Translations under genes and position numbers: made by a program | Source of the DNA: Actinomycetales bacterium Ga0077552 | GTDB lineage: Bacteria > Actinomycetota > Actinomycetes > Actinomycetales > Microbacteriaceae | Assembly: GCA_001464255.1 (NCBI GenBank) | Contig: LNFD01000141.1 | Coordinates: 1 to 13,158, forward strand | DNA length: 13,158 nt | Direction of reading: 5' to 3' | Part shown: positions 6,158 through 12,751 of the stretch, piece by piece | Position numbering within the stretch: position 1 is the stretch's first letter | How the letters are laid out: the number at the start of each line of letters is the position of its first letter | The notes under the pieces: model-generated | What the model was told of the DNA's origin: nothing | Databases searched by the model: none | The model's input: the letters and a program-made list of their open reading frames with translations, nothing else

Positions 6158-7321
6158 ATGACCGACTCCCCGCTCGACCTCATCGGCTTCGACGCGCTGC
6201 TGAGCGCCGAGGAGCGCGCGACGCGCGACCGAGTGCGCGCCTACGTCGACGCCGAGCTGCGCCCCCACATCGCCGAGTGGTACGACGCCGGGGTCTTCCC
6301 GACCGAGATCATCAAGCCCATGGGCGCGCTCGGCCTGCTCGGCATGCACCTGCAGGGCTACGGCTGCGCCGGCCGCTCGGCGGTCGAGTACGGGCTCGCC
6401 GCCGCCGAGCTCGAGGCGGGCGACTCGGGCCTGCGCACCTTCGTATCGGTGCAGGGCTCGCTCGCGATGACCGCGATCCACAGCTTCGGCTCGGAGGAGC
6501 AGAAGCAGGAGTGGCTGCCGCGCATGGCCGCGGGCGAGGCGATCGGATGCTTCGGCCTCACCGAGCCCGATGCCGGAAGCGACCCGGCCTCGATGCAGAC
6601 CGTCGCGCGCCGCGACGGCGACGACTGGGTCATCACGGGGTCGAAGCGCTGGATCGGCCTCGCGTCGATCGCCGACATCGCCGTCATCTGGGCGCAGACC
6701 GAGCAGGGCATCCGGGGCTTCCTCGTGCCAACCGAGACGACGGGCTTCACGGCGACCCCCATCGGGCAGAAGCTCTCGATGCGCGCCTCGATCCAGTGCG
6801 ACATCGTGCTCGACGAGGTGCGCGTGCCCGCGAGCGCGCAGCTGCCGGGCGCCGAGGGCCTGCGCGGCCCGTTCACGTGCCTCAACCAGGCCCGCTACGG
6901 CATCGTGTGGGGCGTCATGGGCGCCGCGCTCGACAGCTACCGCGTCGCGCTCGCCTACGTGCAGCAACGGCAGGTGTTCGGGAAGCCCGTCGCGGCGTAC
7001 CAGCTCACGCAGCAGAAGCTCGTCGACATGGCGCTCGAGATCGACAAGGGCTTCCTGCTCGCCCTGCAGCTCGGGCGCCTGAAAGACGCCGGAACGCTGC
7101 AGCCGCACCAGATCTCGGTCGGCAAGCTCAACAACGCGCGCGAGGCGATCGCGATCGCGCGCGAGGCCCGGGCGATGCTCGGCGGCAACGGCGTGACCCT
7201 CGAGCACTCGCCGCTGCGGCACGCCAACAACCTCGAGTCGGTGCGCACCTACGAGGGCACCGACGAGGTGCACACGCTCGTGCTCGGCAACGCCATCACG
7301 GGTATCCCCGCCTTCCGCTGA
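6158..7321 (+). CDS. gcdH: Glutaryl-CoA dehydrogenase (acyl-CoA dehydrogenase family)
   Basis: A 387-residue FAD enzyme, expected to oxidise and decarboxylate glutaryl-CoA to crotonyl-CoA in lysine/tryptophan/glutarate breakdown, passing electrons to ETF. The wording is closer to glutaryl-CoA dehydrogenases than to generic acyl-CoA dehydrogenases: GYGCAGRSAVEYGL (67-80), ELEAGDSGLR (84-93), GCFGLTEPDAGSDP (130-143), RTYEGTDEVHTLVLGNAITG (363-382). Catalytic base Glu366 lies in YEGT. Glu86 and Arg93, the pair that in human GCDH (Glu87/Arg94) holds the substrate's distal carboxylate, are both kept with the right spacing of seven, supporting a dicarboxyl-CoA substrate. The gene is divergent from the CoA-transferase across a 69-bp shared promoter region and converges on gap with 7 bases between stop codons. 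Confidence 0.9.
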   Translation: MTDSPLDLIGFDALLSAEERATRDRVRAYVDAELRPHIAEWYDAGVFPTEIIKPMGALGLLGMHLQGYGCAGRSAVEYGLAAAELEAGDSGLRTFVSVQGSLAMTAIHSFGSEEQKQEWLPRMAAGEAIGCFGLTEPDAGSDPASMQTVARRDGDDWVITGSKRWIGLASIADIAVIWAQTEQGIRGFLVPTETTGFTATPIGQKLSMRASIQCDIVLDEVRVPASAQLPGAEGLRGPFTCLNQARYGIVWGVMGAALDSYRVALAYVQQRQVFGKPVAAYQLTQQKLVDMALEIDKGFLLALQLGRLKDAGTLQPHQISVGKLNNAREAIAIAREARAMLGGNGVTLEHSPLRHANNLESVRTYEGTDEVHTLVLGNAITGIPAFR

Positions 7322-7334
7322 GCCTGGGTCAGGC
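7322..7334. repeat. Short inverted repeat at the gcdH/gap convergent junction
   Basis: GCCTG and CAGGC flank GGT directly after the gcdH stop and run into the gap stop codon. The stem is 5 bp with a 3-base loop and no T-tract. It may help end transcription from both sides but is too short to be confident about. Confidence 0.25.
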
Positions 7335-8777
7335 GAGTGCCCGCTCGGGGACGACCGTGGGGTGCGTGCCCGCCATCGTCTCGAGCACGCGCACGACCTG
7401 CGAGCTGTAGCCGAACTCGTTGTCGTACCAGACGTACACGATGAGGTTCTCGCCCGTGCAGATCGTGGCGAGCCCGTCGACGATGCCCGCGCGGTGCGAG
7501 CCGATGAAGTCGGTCGACACCACCTCGGGCGACTCGATGTAGTCGATCTGCTGGCGCAGGGTCGAGTGCAGCGAGGTCTCGCGCAGGAAGCGGTTGACCT
7601 CGTCGCGCGTCGTCGGCCGCTCGAGGCGCAGGTTGAGGATGGCCATCGACACGTCGGGCGTCGGCACGCGGATGGCGTTGCCCGTGAGCCGCCCCTCGAG
7701 CACCGGCAGCGCCTTCGCCACGGCCTTCGCGGCTCCCGTCTCGGTGATGACCATGTTGAGCGCGGCCGAGCGGCCACGGCGGTCGCCCTTGTGGAAGTTG
7801 TCGATGAGGTTCTGGTCGTTCGTGAACGAGTGCACCGTCTCGACGTGGCCGTGCACCACCCCGTACTCGTCGTTGAGCACCTTGAGCACGGGTGTGATCG
7901 CGTTGGTCGTGCAGGAGGCGGCCGTGACGATGCGCTGCTCGGGCCCGATCGACTCGTGGTTGATGCCGTGCACGACGTTGGGCAGGGCGCCCTTGCCGGG
8001 TGCCGTCAGCAGCACGCGGGCGACGCCCGTCGAGCGCAGGTGCTGCGAGAGCCCCTCCTCGTCGCGCCAGCGCCCGGTGTTGTCGACGACGATCGCGTCG
8101 TGGATGCCGTAGGCCGTGTAGTCGATGCTCGCCGGGTCGTCGGCGTAGATCACCTGGATGAGCGTGCCGTTCGCGAGGATCGTGCTCACCTCCTCGTCGA
8201 CCGTGATCGTGCCCTCGAAGGGCCCGTGCACCGAGTCGCGGCGCAGCAGGCTCGCGCGCTTGACGAGGTCGTTCTCGCCGCCGCGGCGCACGACGATCGC
8301 GCGCAGGTGCAGCCCCGCGCCGTGACCGCCGTGGGCGATCAGGATGCGCGCCAGCAGCCGCCCGATGCGGCCGAAGCCGTACAGCACGACGTCGGTGCCG
8401 CCCGGGGCCGGGGCCGCGCGATGCGTGGCGGCGAGCACCTCGCCGAGGTAGTCGGTGAGCGAGCGGCCGCTTCCGTGCCGCTCGAAGTCGCTCAGCAGCC
8501 GCGCGATGTCAAGGGATGCCGGACCGGGGTCGAGCGTGAGCAGGGCATCCAGCACCTGCTTGGTCTGCTCGAGCGGCAGCGCCGAGCCCGTCACGTGATG
8601 GGCGTAGCGGTGCGCCTTGATGACACCGATGGGCGACTGGTTGATGAGGCGGCGGCCGTAGATCGAGGTGACGACCCCGTGCTCGCGGTAGAGGCGGCCG
8701 ATGAGCGGGATGAACTGCTCGGCGAGGGATTCGCGGGCCTTCCAGGCCTCGCGCTGGGCGACTGCGGCGTCGGTCAT
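7329..8777 (-). CDS. gap: Glyceraldehyde-3-phosphate dehydrogenase, long form with N-terminal extension
   Basis: A 482-residue GAPDH, roughly 140 residues longer than the usual 330-340-residue enzyme. Residues 1-125 form a helical extension not found in standard glycolytic GAPDH. The catalytic enzyme begins at VLYGFGRIGR (131-140). SCTTNA carries nucleophile Cys289 and His316 follows in ETVHSFT; the C-terminal WYDNEFGYSSQVVRV is at 450-464. This long type matches the second GAPDH (GapB/GapX, about 480 residues) of corynebacteria, linked to gluconeogenesis. After the second Rossmann strand the sequence is AIVVRRGG rather than a strand-end aspartate, suggesting NADP(H) can be used (inference). 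No pgk or tpi is adjacent, unlike the glycolytic gap operon, which supports a secondary GAPDH. ATG 8777 has TAGCGT six bases upstream and no Shine-Dalgarno. Confidence 0.92.
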   Translation of the reverse strand: MTDAAVAQREAWKARESLAEQFIPLIGRLYREHGVVTSIYGRRLINQSPIGVIKAHRYAHHVTGSALPLEQTKQVLDALLTLDPGPASLDIARLLSDFERHGSGRSLTDYLGEVLAATHRAAPAPGGTDVVLYGFGRIGRLLARILIAHGGHGAGLHLRAIVVRRGGENDLVKRASLLRRDSVHGPFEGTITVDEEVSTILANGTLIQVIYADDPASIDYTAYGIHDAIVVDNTGRWRDEEGLSQHLRSTGVARVLLTAPGKGALPNVVHGINHESIGPEQRIVTAASCTTNAITPVLKVLNDEYGVVHGHVETVHSFTNDQNLIDNFHKGDRRGRSAALNMVITETGAAKAVAKALPVLEGRLTGNAIRVPTPDVSMAILNLRLERPTTRDEVNRFLRETSLHSTLRQQIDYIESPEVVSTDFIGSHRAGIVDGLATICTGENLIVYVWYDNEFGYSSQVVRVLETMAGTHPTVVPERALA

Positions 8778-8783
8778 GCGCCA

Positions 8784-8789
8784 ACGCTA
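8784..8789 (-). promoter_or_regulatory. Putative -10 hexamer for leaderless gap mRNA
   Basis: On the minus strand TAGCGT is followed by TGGCGC and the ATG at 8777. A strong hairpin (8790-8826) abuts its upstream side and occupies the spacer and -35 region, so no ordinary -35 box is present. Confidence 0.45.
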
Positions 8790-8826
8790 TCGACCGTGCG
8801 GGCCGCGTCTGCGCCCGCACGGTCGA
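8790..8826 (-). terminator. Strong GC-rich hairpin between the flotillin-like gene and gap
   Basis: The 13-base arms at 8790-8802 and 8814-8826 are perfectly complementary (TCGACCGTGCGGG and its complement), with one more C-G pair possible inside, leaving a 9-base loop. It begins 9 bases after the flotillin-like gene's stop on the minus strand. No T-run follows, as in many actinobacterial I-shaped terminators. It directly precedes the gap -10, so it could alternatively be an operator or act in both roles. Confidence 0.65.
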
Positions 8827-8835
8827 ATCAGCGCG

Positions 8836-10263
8836 TCAAGATTCGGGGTTCTTGCGCCGCGGTGAAGGCGCGCTCGCCGCGCCCCGCGCGACGGCGGCCC
8901 CCGTGGCCTCGCCGACGACCTTCCCGTTGATGAGCTCGGCGATGTCGATGCCCACGAGATCCTTGATGATCTTCGTCGAGGTCGCGAGCTGCCCGGCGAC
9001 GTTCTCGCCGAGCTGGTTGGTGCCCGTGCCGTCGGACGAGATGACCGTCATGTTCTGGATCGCCCCGAGCGGCTCGGCGGCCGCGCGCACGATCTCGGGC
9101 AGCTGGTCGATGATGCGCTGCTTGAGTAGGGCCTCGGCGCGCTCGGCGAGGGCCTCGGCCTGGGCGCGCGTCGAGTCGGCCTCGGCCGTTCCGCGCGCGC
9201 GGATCGCGCTGGCCTCGGCCTCACCCTCCGCCGCCAGAGCCTGCGAGGCGGCGATGCGGGCCTCGCGCTGGGCGTTGGCACTCGCGACGGACGCCGCGGC
9301 ACCGGCTTCGGCCTCGCGCTCGATCGCGTAGGCCTGGGCGTCGGCGACGGCGCGCACTTCGGCGTCGAGCTCTTGCTTGCGCAGGCCGACGCGCTTCTGC
9401 GCGGTGACCTCCTGCTGGCTCACGACCTCCTGCTGCGCGATGGCCTCGGCGAGCGGGGCCGCCGCGGCGGCCTCGGCGCGGGCCTTGTCGGTCTCCTTCT
9501 GGATCTCGGCGTTGCGCAGGTCGAGCGCGCGCTGGCTCTCGGCGATCTTCTGCGCGGCCGCGATGCGGGCCTCCTCCGAGGCCTGCTGGGCCTGCGCCTC
9601 GGCGATCTCGGCGACCTGCTTGACGCGCGCGGCCTCGGCACGGCCGAGGTCGCGGATGTAGTTGTTCTCGTCGTCGATCTCCTTGATCTGCAGGGTGTCG
9701 ATCTGCAGGCCCTGGATGTCGAGCGCCTCGCGCACCGCCTCCAGCACCTGCTCCTGCAGCGCCGAGCGGTTCGTGATGATCTCGGTCACCGTGAGCTGAC
9801 CGACGATCGAGCGCACCGAGCCGCTCAGCACCTCCTCGGTCGACGACTCGATCTGGTCCTGCTGGTTCAGGAACCGCTGGGCGGCGGCGCGCACCATGGC
9901 CTCCGAGCCGCCGACCTTGACGACCGCGACGGCGTTGACCTTGATCGTGATGGCGTCGCGCGTCTGCGCGGTGGCCTGCACGTTGAGCTGGCGTGAGCGC
10001 AGGCTGAGCTTGAAGTAGGCCTCGACGATGGGCTTGACGAAGACGCGCGAGCCGAACACGACGCGCTGGCCGACGTTCTCCATCTCGGCGTTCTGCGCGC
10101 GCTCCTTCGGCGTGCGCTGCCGCGAGGTGACGATGATCGCCTCGTCGGGCTTGGCCACCTTGATGCCGCGCAGCAGCACAATGATGATGATGATCGCGAG
10201 CACGACGGCGACGCTGATGCCGACGATTTGCGTGAAGAATTCGTTGATCTGATCCAGGAGCAT
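8836..10263 (-). CDS. Flotillin-like SPFH/band 7 membrane protein
   Basis: A 475-residue flotillin family protein, expected to form oligomeric scaffolds at the cytoplasmic membrane in functional microdomains. Residues 14-32 are one very hydrophobic membrane segment (AIIIIIVLL). The SPFH/band 7 domain covers about 33-210, with RGIKVAKPDEAIIV and VRSIVGQLTVTEI as typical stretches. From about 205 to 385 there is a long Ala/Glu/Gln-rich coiled coil (EAQAQQASEEARIAAAQ, QQEVVSQQEV), the flotillin hallmark. The C-terminal domain has QLPEIVRAAAEPLGAI and a basic, Ser/Pro-rich tail (PSPRRKNPES). Bacterial flotillins often sit beside an NfeD partner; none is here. ATG 10263 is preceded by CATACT and a 6-base gap without a Shine-Dalgarno. 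The frame stays open upstream, but that part overlaps rlmN and lacks SPFH features. Confidence 0.92.
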   Translation of the reverse strand: MLLDQINEFFTQIVGISVAVVLAIIIIIVLLRGIKVAKPDEAIIVTSRQRTPKERAQNAEMENVGQRVVFGSRVFVKPIVEAYFKLSLRSRQLNVQATAQTRDAITIKVNAVAVVKVGGSEAMVRAAAQRFLNQQDQIESSTEEVLSGSVRSIVGQLTVTEIITNRSALQEQVLEAVREALDIQGLQIDTLQIKEIDDENNYIRDLGRAEAARVKQVAEIAEAQAQQASEEARIAAAQKIAESQRALDLRNAEIQKETDKARAEAAAAAPLAEAIAQQEVVSQQEVTAQKRVGLRKQELDAEVRAVADAQAYAIEREAEAGAAASVASANAQREARIAASQALAAEGEAEASAIRARGTAEADSTRAQAEALAERAEALLKQRIIDQLPEIVRAAAEPLGAIQNMTVISSDGTGTNQLGENVAGQLATSTKIIKDLVGIDIAELINGKVVGEATGAAVARGAASAPSPRRKNPES

Positions 10264-10269
10264 GGCCCC

Positions 10270-10275
10270 AGTATG
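10270..10275 (-). promoter_or_regulatory. Putative -10 hexamer for leaderless flotillin-like mRNA
   Basis: On the minus strand CATACT is followed by GGGGCC and the ATG at 10263. It lies in the 38-bp gap after rlmN, so the flotillin-like gene may start its own transcript as well as receive rlmN read-through. No -35 consensus is seen. Confidence 0.45.
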
Positions 10276-10301
10276 GCGGAGCCGAGGGATGTTCGAGTGA
10301 C

Positions 10302-11543
10302 CTATTCGGCGGCGGCGAGCTGCCCGCAGGCCCCGTCGATCTCTTTGCCGCGGGTGTCGCGCAGCGTCGTCGGAATGCCCGCGTCCTCCAGTCGGCGCAC
10401 GAACTCCCGCATGACGGCGGGCTCCGAGCTCGTCCAGATCGAGCCGGGCGTCGGGTTGAGCGGGATGGGGTTGACGTGCACCCAGCCGCGGCCGCGCTCG
10501 ATGAGCTTCTGCGCGAGCAGGTCGGCGCGCCACGCGTGGTCGTTCATGTCCTTGATGAGCGCGTACTCGATCGAGACCCGGCGGCCCGTCGCGTCGAAGT
10601 AGGCGCGCGCGGCGTCGAGGGCCTCGTCGACCTTCCAGCGCGAGTTGACGGGGATGAGCTCGTCGCGCAGCCCGTCATCGGGAGCGTGCAGGCTGAGGGC
10701 GAAGGTCACGGGGATCTTCTCGAGGGCGAGCTTCTGGATGGCCGGCACGAGGCCGACCGTCGACACCGTGATGTGCCGAGCGCTCATGCCCAGCCCGTTC
10801 GGCTGGGGCTCGACCATCGTGCGCAGGGCATCCATCACCCGGTTGTAGTTCGCGAGCGGCTCGCCCATGCCCATGAAGACGATGTTGCTGACGCGCTCGG
10901 GGGTGGTCTCGCCGCGCTTCTTGCCGCCGAGCTCGCCCGCGGCGATCGCCGCGTTGGCCTGCACGATCTGGTCGACGATCTCGGCGCTCGACATGTTGCG
11001 CGTCAGCCCGGCCTGGCCCGTCGCGCAGAAGGGGCAGTTCATGCCGCAGCCGGCCTGGCTCGAGACGCACAGCGTGATGCGGCCCGGGTAGCGCATGAGC
11101 ACGCTCTCGACGAGGGCGCCGTCGTGCAGCTTCCAGAGGAACTTGATGGTGTCGCCGTTGTCGGTGCGCAGGCGGCGCACCTCGGTGAGCAGCGGGGGCA
11201 GCAGCCCGGCGACGAGCTCGTCGCGCTGGGCGGCGGGCAGGTCGGTCATGCGCGCCGGGTCGGTCGTGCAGTGCGTGAAGTAGTGGGTGCTCAGCTGCTT
11301 GGCGCGGAAGCCCGGCAGGCCGAGCTCGATGACGCGCGCGGTGCGCTGCTCGGGGGTGAGGTCGGCCAGGTGCACGGGCGGCTTGCCGCGCTTCGGCTCG
11401 GCGAACTGCAGCACCGGGCGCCCGTCGGGGCCCATCTTCTGCTGCCAGCCCTCGGTCGTCGGGCGCACCTGCGGGCGGGCATCCGGTGCCGATCGCGGGG
11501 TCGCGGCCGTGCCGTTGTTGCGGATGCCGCGCTCGCCTGCCAT
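10302..11543 (-). CDS. rlmN: Dual-specificity 23S rRNA (adenine-2503-C2) / tRNA (adenine-37-C2) methyltransferase RlmN
   Basis: A 413-residue radical SAM enzyme that methylates C2 of A2503 in 23S rRNA and A37 in certain tRNAs, tuning translational accuracy. The FeS-binding CxxxCxxC is Cys166/Cys170/Cys173 in AGCGMNCPFC. Cys159 (TLCVSSQ) matches E. coli Cys118 and Cys406 (DGACGQL) matches the methyl-carrying Cys355, so both mechanistic cysteines are intact. FMGMGEPLANYNRV (223-236) is the SAM-contacting GEP motif and LRDTRGKEID closes the family signature. The N-terminus is about 30-40 residues longer than E. coli RlmN, mostly polar. ATG 11543 follows TACCCT by 6 bases; the GGAGG in that gap is one base from the ATG, too close to act as a normal ribosome site, so leaderless initiation is likelier. 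Confidence 0.96.
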   Translation of the reverse strand: MAGERGIRNNGTAATPRSAPDARPQVRPTTEGWQQKMGPDGRPVLQFAEPKRGKPPVHLADLTPEQRTARVIELGLPGFRAKQLSTHYFTHCTTDPARMTDLPAAQRDELVAGLLPPLLTEVRRLRTDNGDTIKFLWKLHDGALVESVLMRYPGRITLCVSSQAGCGMNCPFCATGQAGLTRNMSSAEIVDQIVQANAAIAAGELGGKKRGETTPERVSNIVFMGMGEPLANYNRVMDALRTMVEPQPNGLGMSARHITVSTVGLVPAIQKLALEKIPVTFALSLHAPDDGLRDELIPVNSRWKVDEALDAARAYFDATGRRVSIEYALIKDMNDHAWRADLLAQKLIERGRGWVHVNPIPLNPTPGSIWTSSEPAVMREFVRRLEDAGIPTTLRDTRGKEIDGACGQLAAAE

Positions 11544-11549
11544 GCCTCC

Positions 11550-11555
11550 AGGGTA
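11550..11555 (-). promoter_or_regulatory. Putative -10 hexamer for leaderless rlmN mRNA
   Basis: On the minus strand TACCCT is followed by GGAGGC and the ATG at 11543. The divergent promoter of the YCII-domain gene lies about 40 bp away, so both share one 91-bp intergenic region. Confidence 0.45.
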
Positions 11556-11592
11556 CGCGGTCGCCGCGGTTCCCTTCCGCGGCGCGGGCCGC

Positions 11593-11628
11593 CATAGTGG
11601 TCGGTGACGACGCCGCCGAAGCGAGGAG
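11593..11628 (+). promoter_or_regulatory. Putative -10 and Shine-Dalgarno of the YCII-domain gene
   Basis: CATAGT (11593-11598) resembles TATAAT, and GAGGAG (11623-11628) lies 6 bases before ATG 11635. Transcription would start near 11605, giving a leader of about 30 bases. The -35 region is not convincing. Confidence 0.45.
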
Positions 11629-11634
11629 ACCGCG

Positions 11635-12069
11635 ATGCCCACCTACATGCTCATCATGCGCGCCACCGACGAGGGGCTCGCGGCGAGCCGCGAGGGCGAC
11701 TTCGAGGCCATCATCAACGCCATGGGCTCGTTCAACGAGTCGATGATGGAGGCCGGTGTCATGGTCGGCGGCGACGGGCTGAGCGACCCGAGCGAGGGAG
11801 TCGTCATCGACTTCTCGACGCCCGACCTCGCGGTGACCGACGGGCCCTACGGGCCCACCGAGGCGCTCTTCACCGGCTACTGGACCATCCGTGTGGCCGA
11901 CCGCGACGAGGCGATCGCCTGGGCGCGGCGCTGCCCGATGGGCCCCGGGCAGAAGCTCGAGGTGCGCCGCGTCACCGACGAGAGCGACTTCGCCGAGTTC
12001 GCCGACAACGAGTTCATTCAGAAGGAGGCGGGCTGGCGCGAGCAGCTCGAGCGCGCCGAGGAGGAGTGA
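11635..12069 (+). CDS. YCII/DGPF-domain protein of unknown function
   Basis: A 144-residue cytosolic protein with a YCII-related (DGPF) domain, a small ferredoxin-like fold. It opens with the strand PTYMLIMRAT, followed by a helix with FNESMMEAGVMVGGDGL at 33-49. The signature VTDGPYGPTEALFTGYWTIRV is at 67-87, where the family's DGPF appears as DGPY. DEAIAWARRCP follows, then the final strand KLEVRRV. In actinobacteria such proteins frequently neighbour an ECF sigma factor and are often assigned no enzyme activity; no sigma factor is adjacent here. Start choice rests on a well-placed GAGGAG. The C-terminus is acidic (ERAEEE). It converges on the response-regulator gene with only 4 bases between stop codons. 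Confidence 0.88.
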   Translation: MPTYMLIMRATDEGLAASREGDFEAIINAMGSFNESMMEAGVMVGGDGLSDPSEGVVIDFSTPDLAVTDGPYGPTEALFTGYWTIRVADRDEAIAWARRCPMGPGQKLEVRRVTDESDFAEFADNEFIQKEAGWREQLERAEEE

Positions 12070-12073
12070 GCCG

Positions 12074-12751
12074 CTAGCCCCCGCCCCCGAGCCCGTGGCG
12101 GTGCGCGAGCACGACGAGCTGCACGCGGTCGCGCACCCCGAGCTTGGACAGCACGCTGCTGACGTGCGTCTTGACGGTCGACTCACTGAGGTAGAGCCGC
12201 GCGGCGATCTCGGCGTTGCTGAGCCCCTCGATCGCCGCGTCGAACACGAGGCGCTCACGATCGCTTAGCGTCGCGAGACCGGCTGGCGGTGCGAGCGCTT
12301 CGCGCGGAACCGCCCCGGATCGAACCAGGGCCGCGAGGTCGCCCGTCGCCGCCACCGCCGAGCCCGCGTGCACGGCGCGGATGGCAGCGACGAGGAACTC
12401 GGGACTCGCATCTTTCAGCAGGAAGCCCGAGGCACCGACGTCGATCGCGGCGCGCGCCCGCTCGTCGAGACCGAAGGTCGTGAGCACGATGATGCGCAGC
12501 GGCCGGGGCCGTCGGGCGGCGCGCTCGGGGCTCAGCAGCCGGCGCGCGGCTTCCGCACCGTCAACGTCGGGCATGCGGATGTCGAGCAGCACAACATCAG
12601 CGTCGATGCGGTCGAGCAGCTCGATCGCCTCAGCGCCGGTCCCCACCTCCCCGACCACCCGCAGGTCTGACTGAGCATCGACCACGGCGGCAACACCGGC
12701 GCGGAACAGCGGCTGGTCGTCGACGAGCACGACGCGGATCGGCTCGCTCAT
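12074..12751 (-). CDS. NarL/FixJ-family response regulator with LuxR-type DNA-binding domain
   Basis: A 225-residue transcription regulator. The receiver domain, about residues 5-128, has the acidic pair Asp11-Asp12, phosphorylation site Asp57 in VVLLDIRMPDVDG, switch Thr91 in VLTTFG, and Lys113 in FLLKDASPE, so it should be phosphorylatable. A linker of about 30 residues leads to the LuxR-type helix-turn-helix at 162-217 (LSDRERLVFDAAIEGLSNAE, then LYLSESTVKTHVSSVLSKLG), complete with the recognition helix. ATG 12751 overlaps the kinase TGA by four bases (ATGA), typical of coupled kinase-regulator pairs. Its regulon cannot be told from this window; the neighbouring plus-strand YCII gene is one candidate but nothing in the sequence links them. 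Confidence 0.94.
   Translation of the reverse strand: MSEPIRVVLVDDQPLFRAGVAAVVDAQSDLRVVGEVGTGAEAIELLDRIDADVVLLDIRMPDVDGAEAARRLLSPERAARRPRPLRIIVLTTFGLDERARAAIDVGASGFLLKDASPEFLVAAIRAVHAGSAVAATGDLAALVRSGAVPREALAPPAGLATLSDRERLVFDAAIEGLSNAEIAARLYLSESTVKTHVSSVLSKLGVRDRVQLVVLAHRHGLGGGG

Noticed and set aside
6089..7777. Upstream in-frame extension of the CoA-transferase to about 944 residues
   Set aside because: It would run antisense through gcdH and on into the 3' end of gap out of frame. The family N-terminus begins exactly at 6088, and a -10-like hexamer precedes it.
7362..8930. Plus-strand open frame of 522 codons opposite gap
   Set aside because: It mirrors a GAPDH gene with intact active site; composition is typical of antisense frames (Val/Arg/Asp/His-rich), with no start signals.
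9048..9640. Repetitive GCCTCGGC-like words suggesting a DNA repeat array
   Set aside because: They encode the Ala/Glu-rich heptads of the flotillin coiled coil; unit length and spacing are irregular, so this is not a satellite or CRISPR.
9373..9996. Leu/Asp-rich plus-strand open frame opposite the flotillin-like coiled coil
   Set aside because: Its repetitive look comes from the Ala/Glu/Gln-rich coiled coil on the other strand, not from a real repeat protein.
12368..12670. Small plus-strand frame opposite the response regulator
   Set aside because: It has no ribosome binding site and lies fully antisense to a receiver domain with all catalytic residues conserved.
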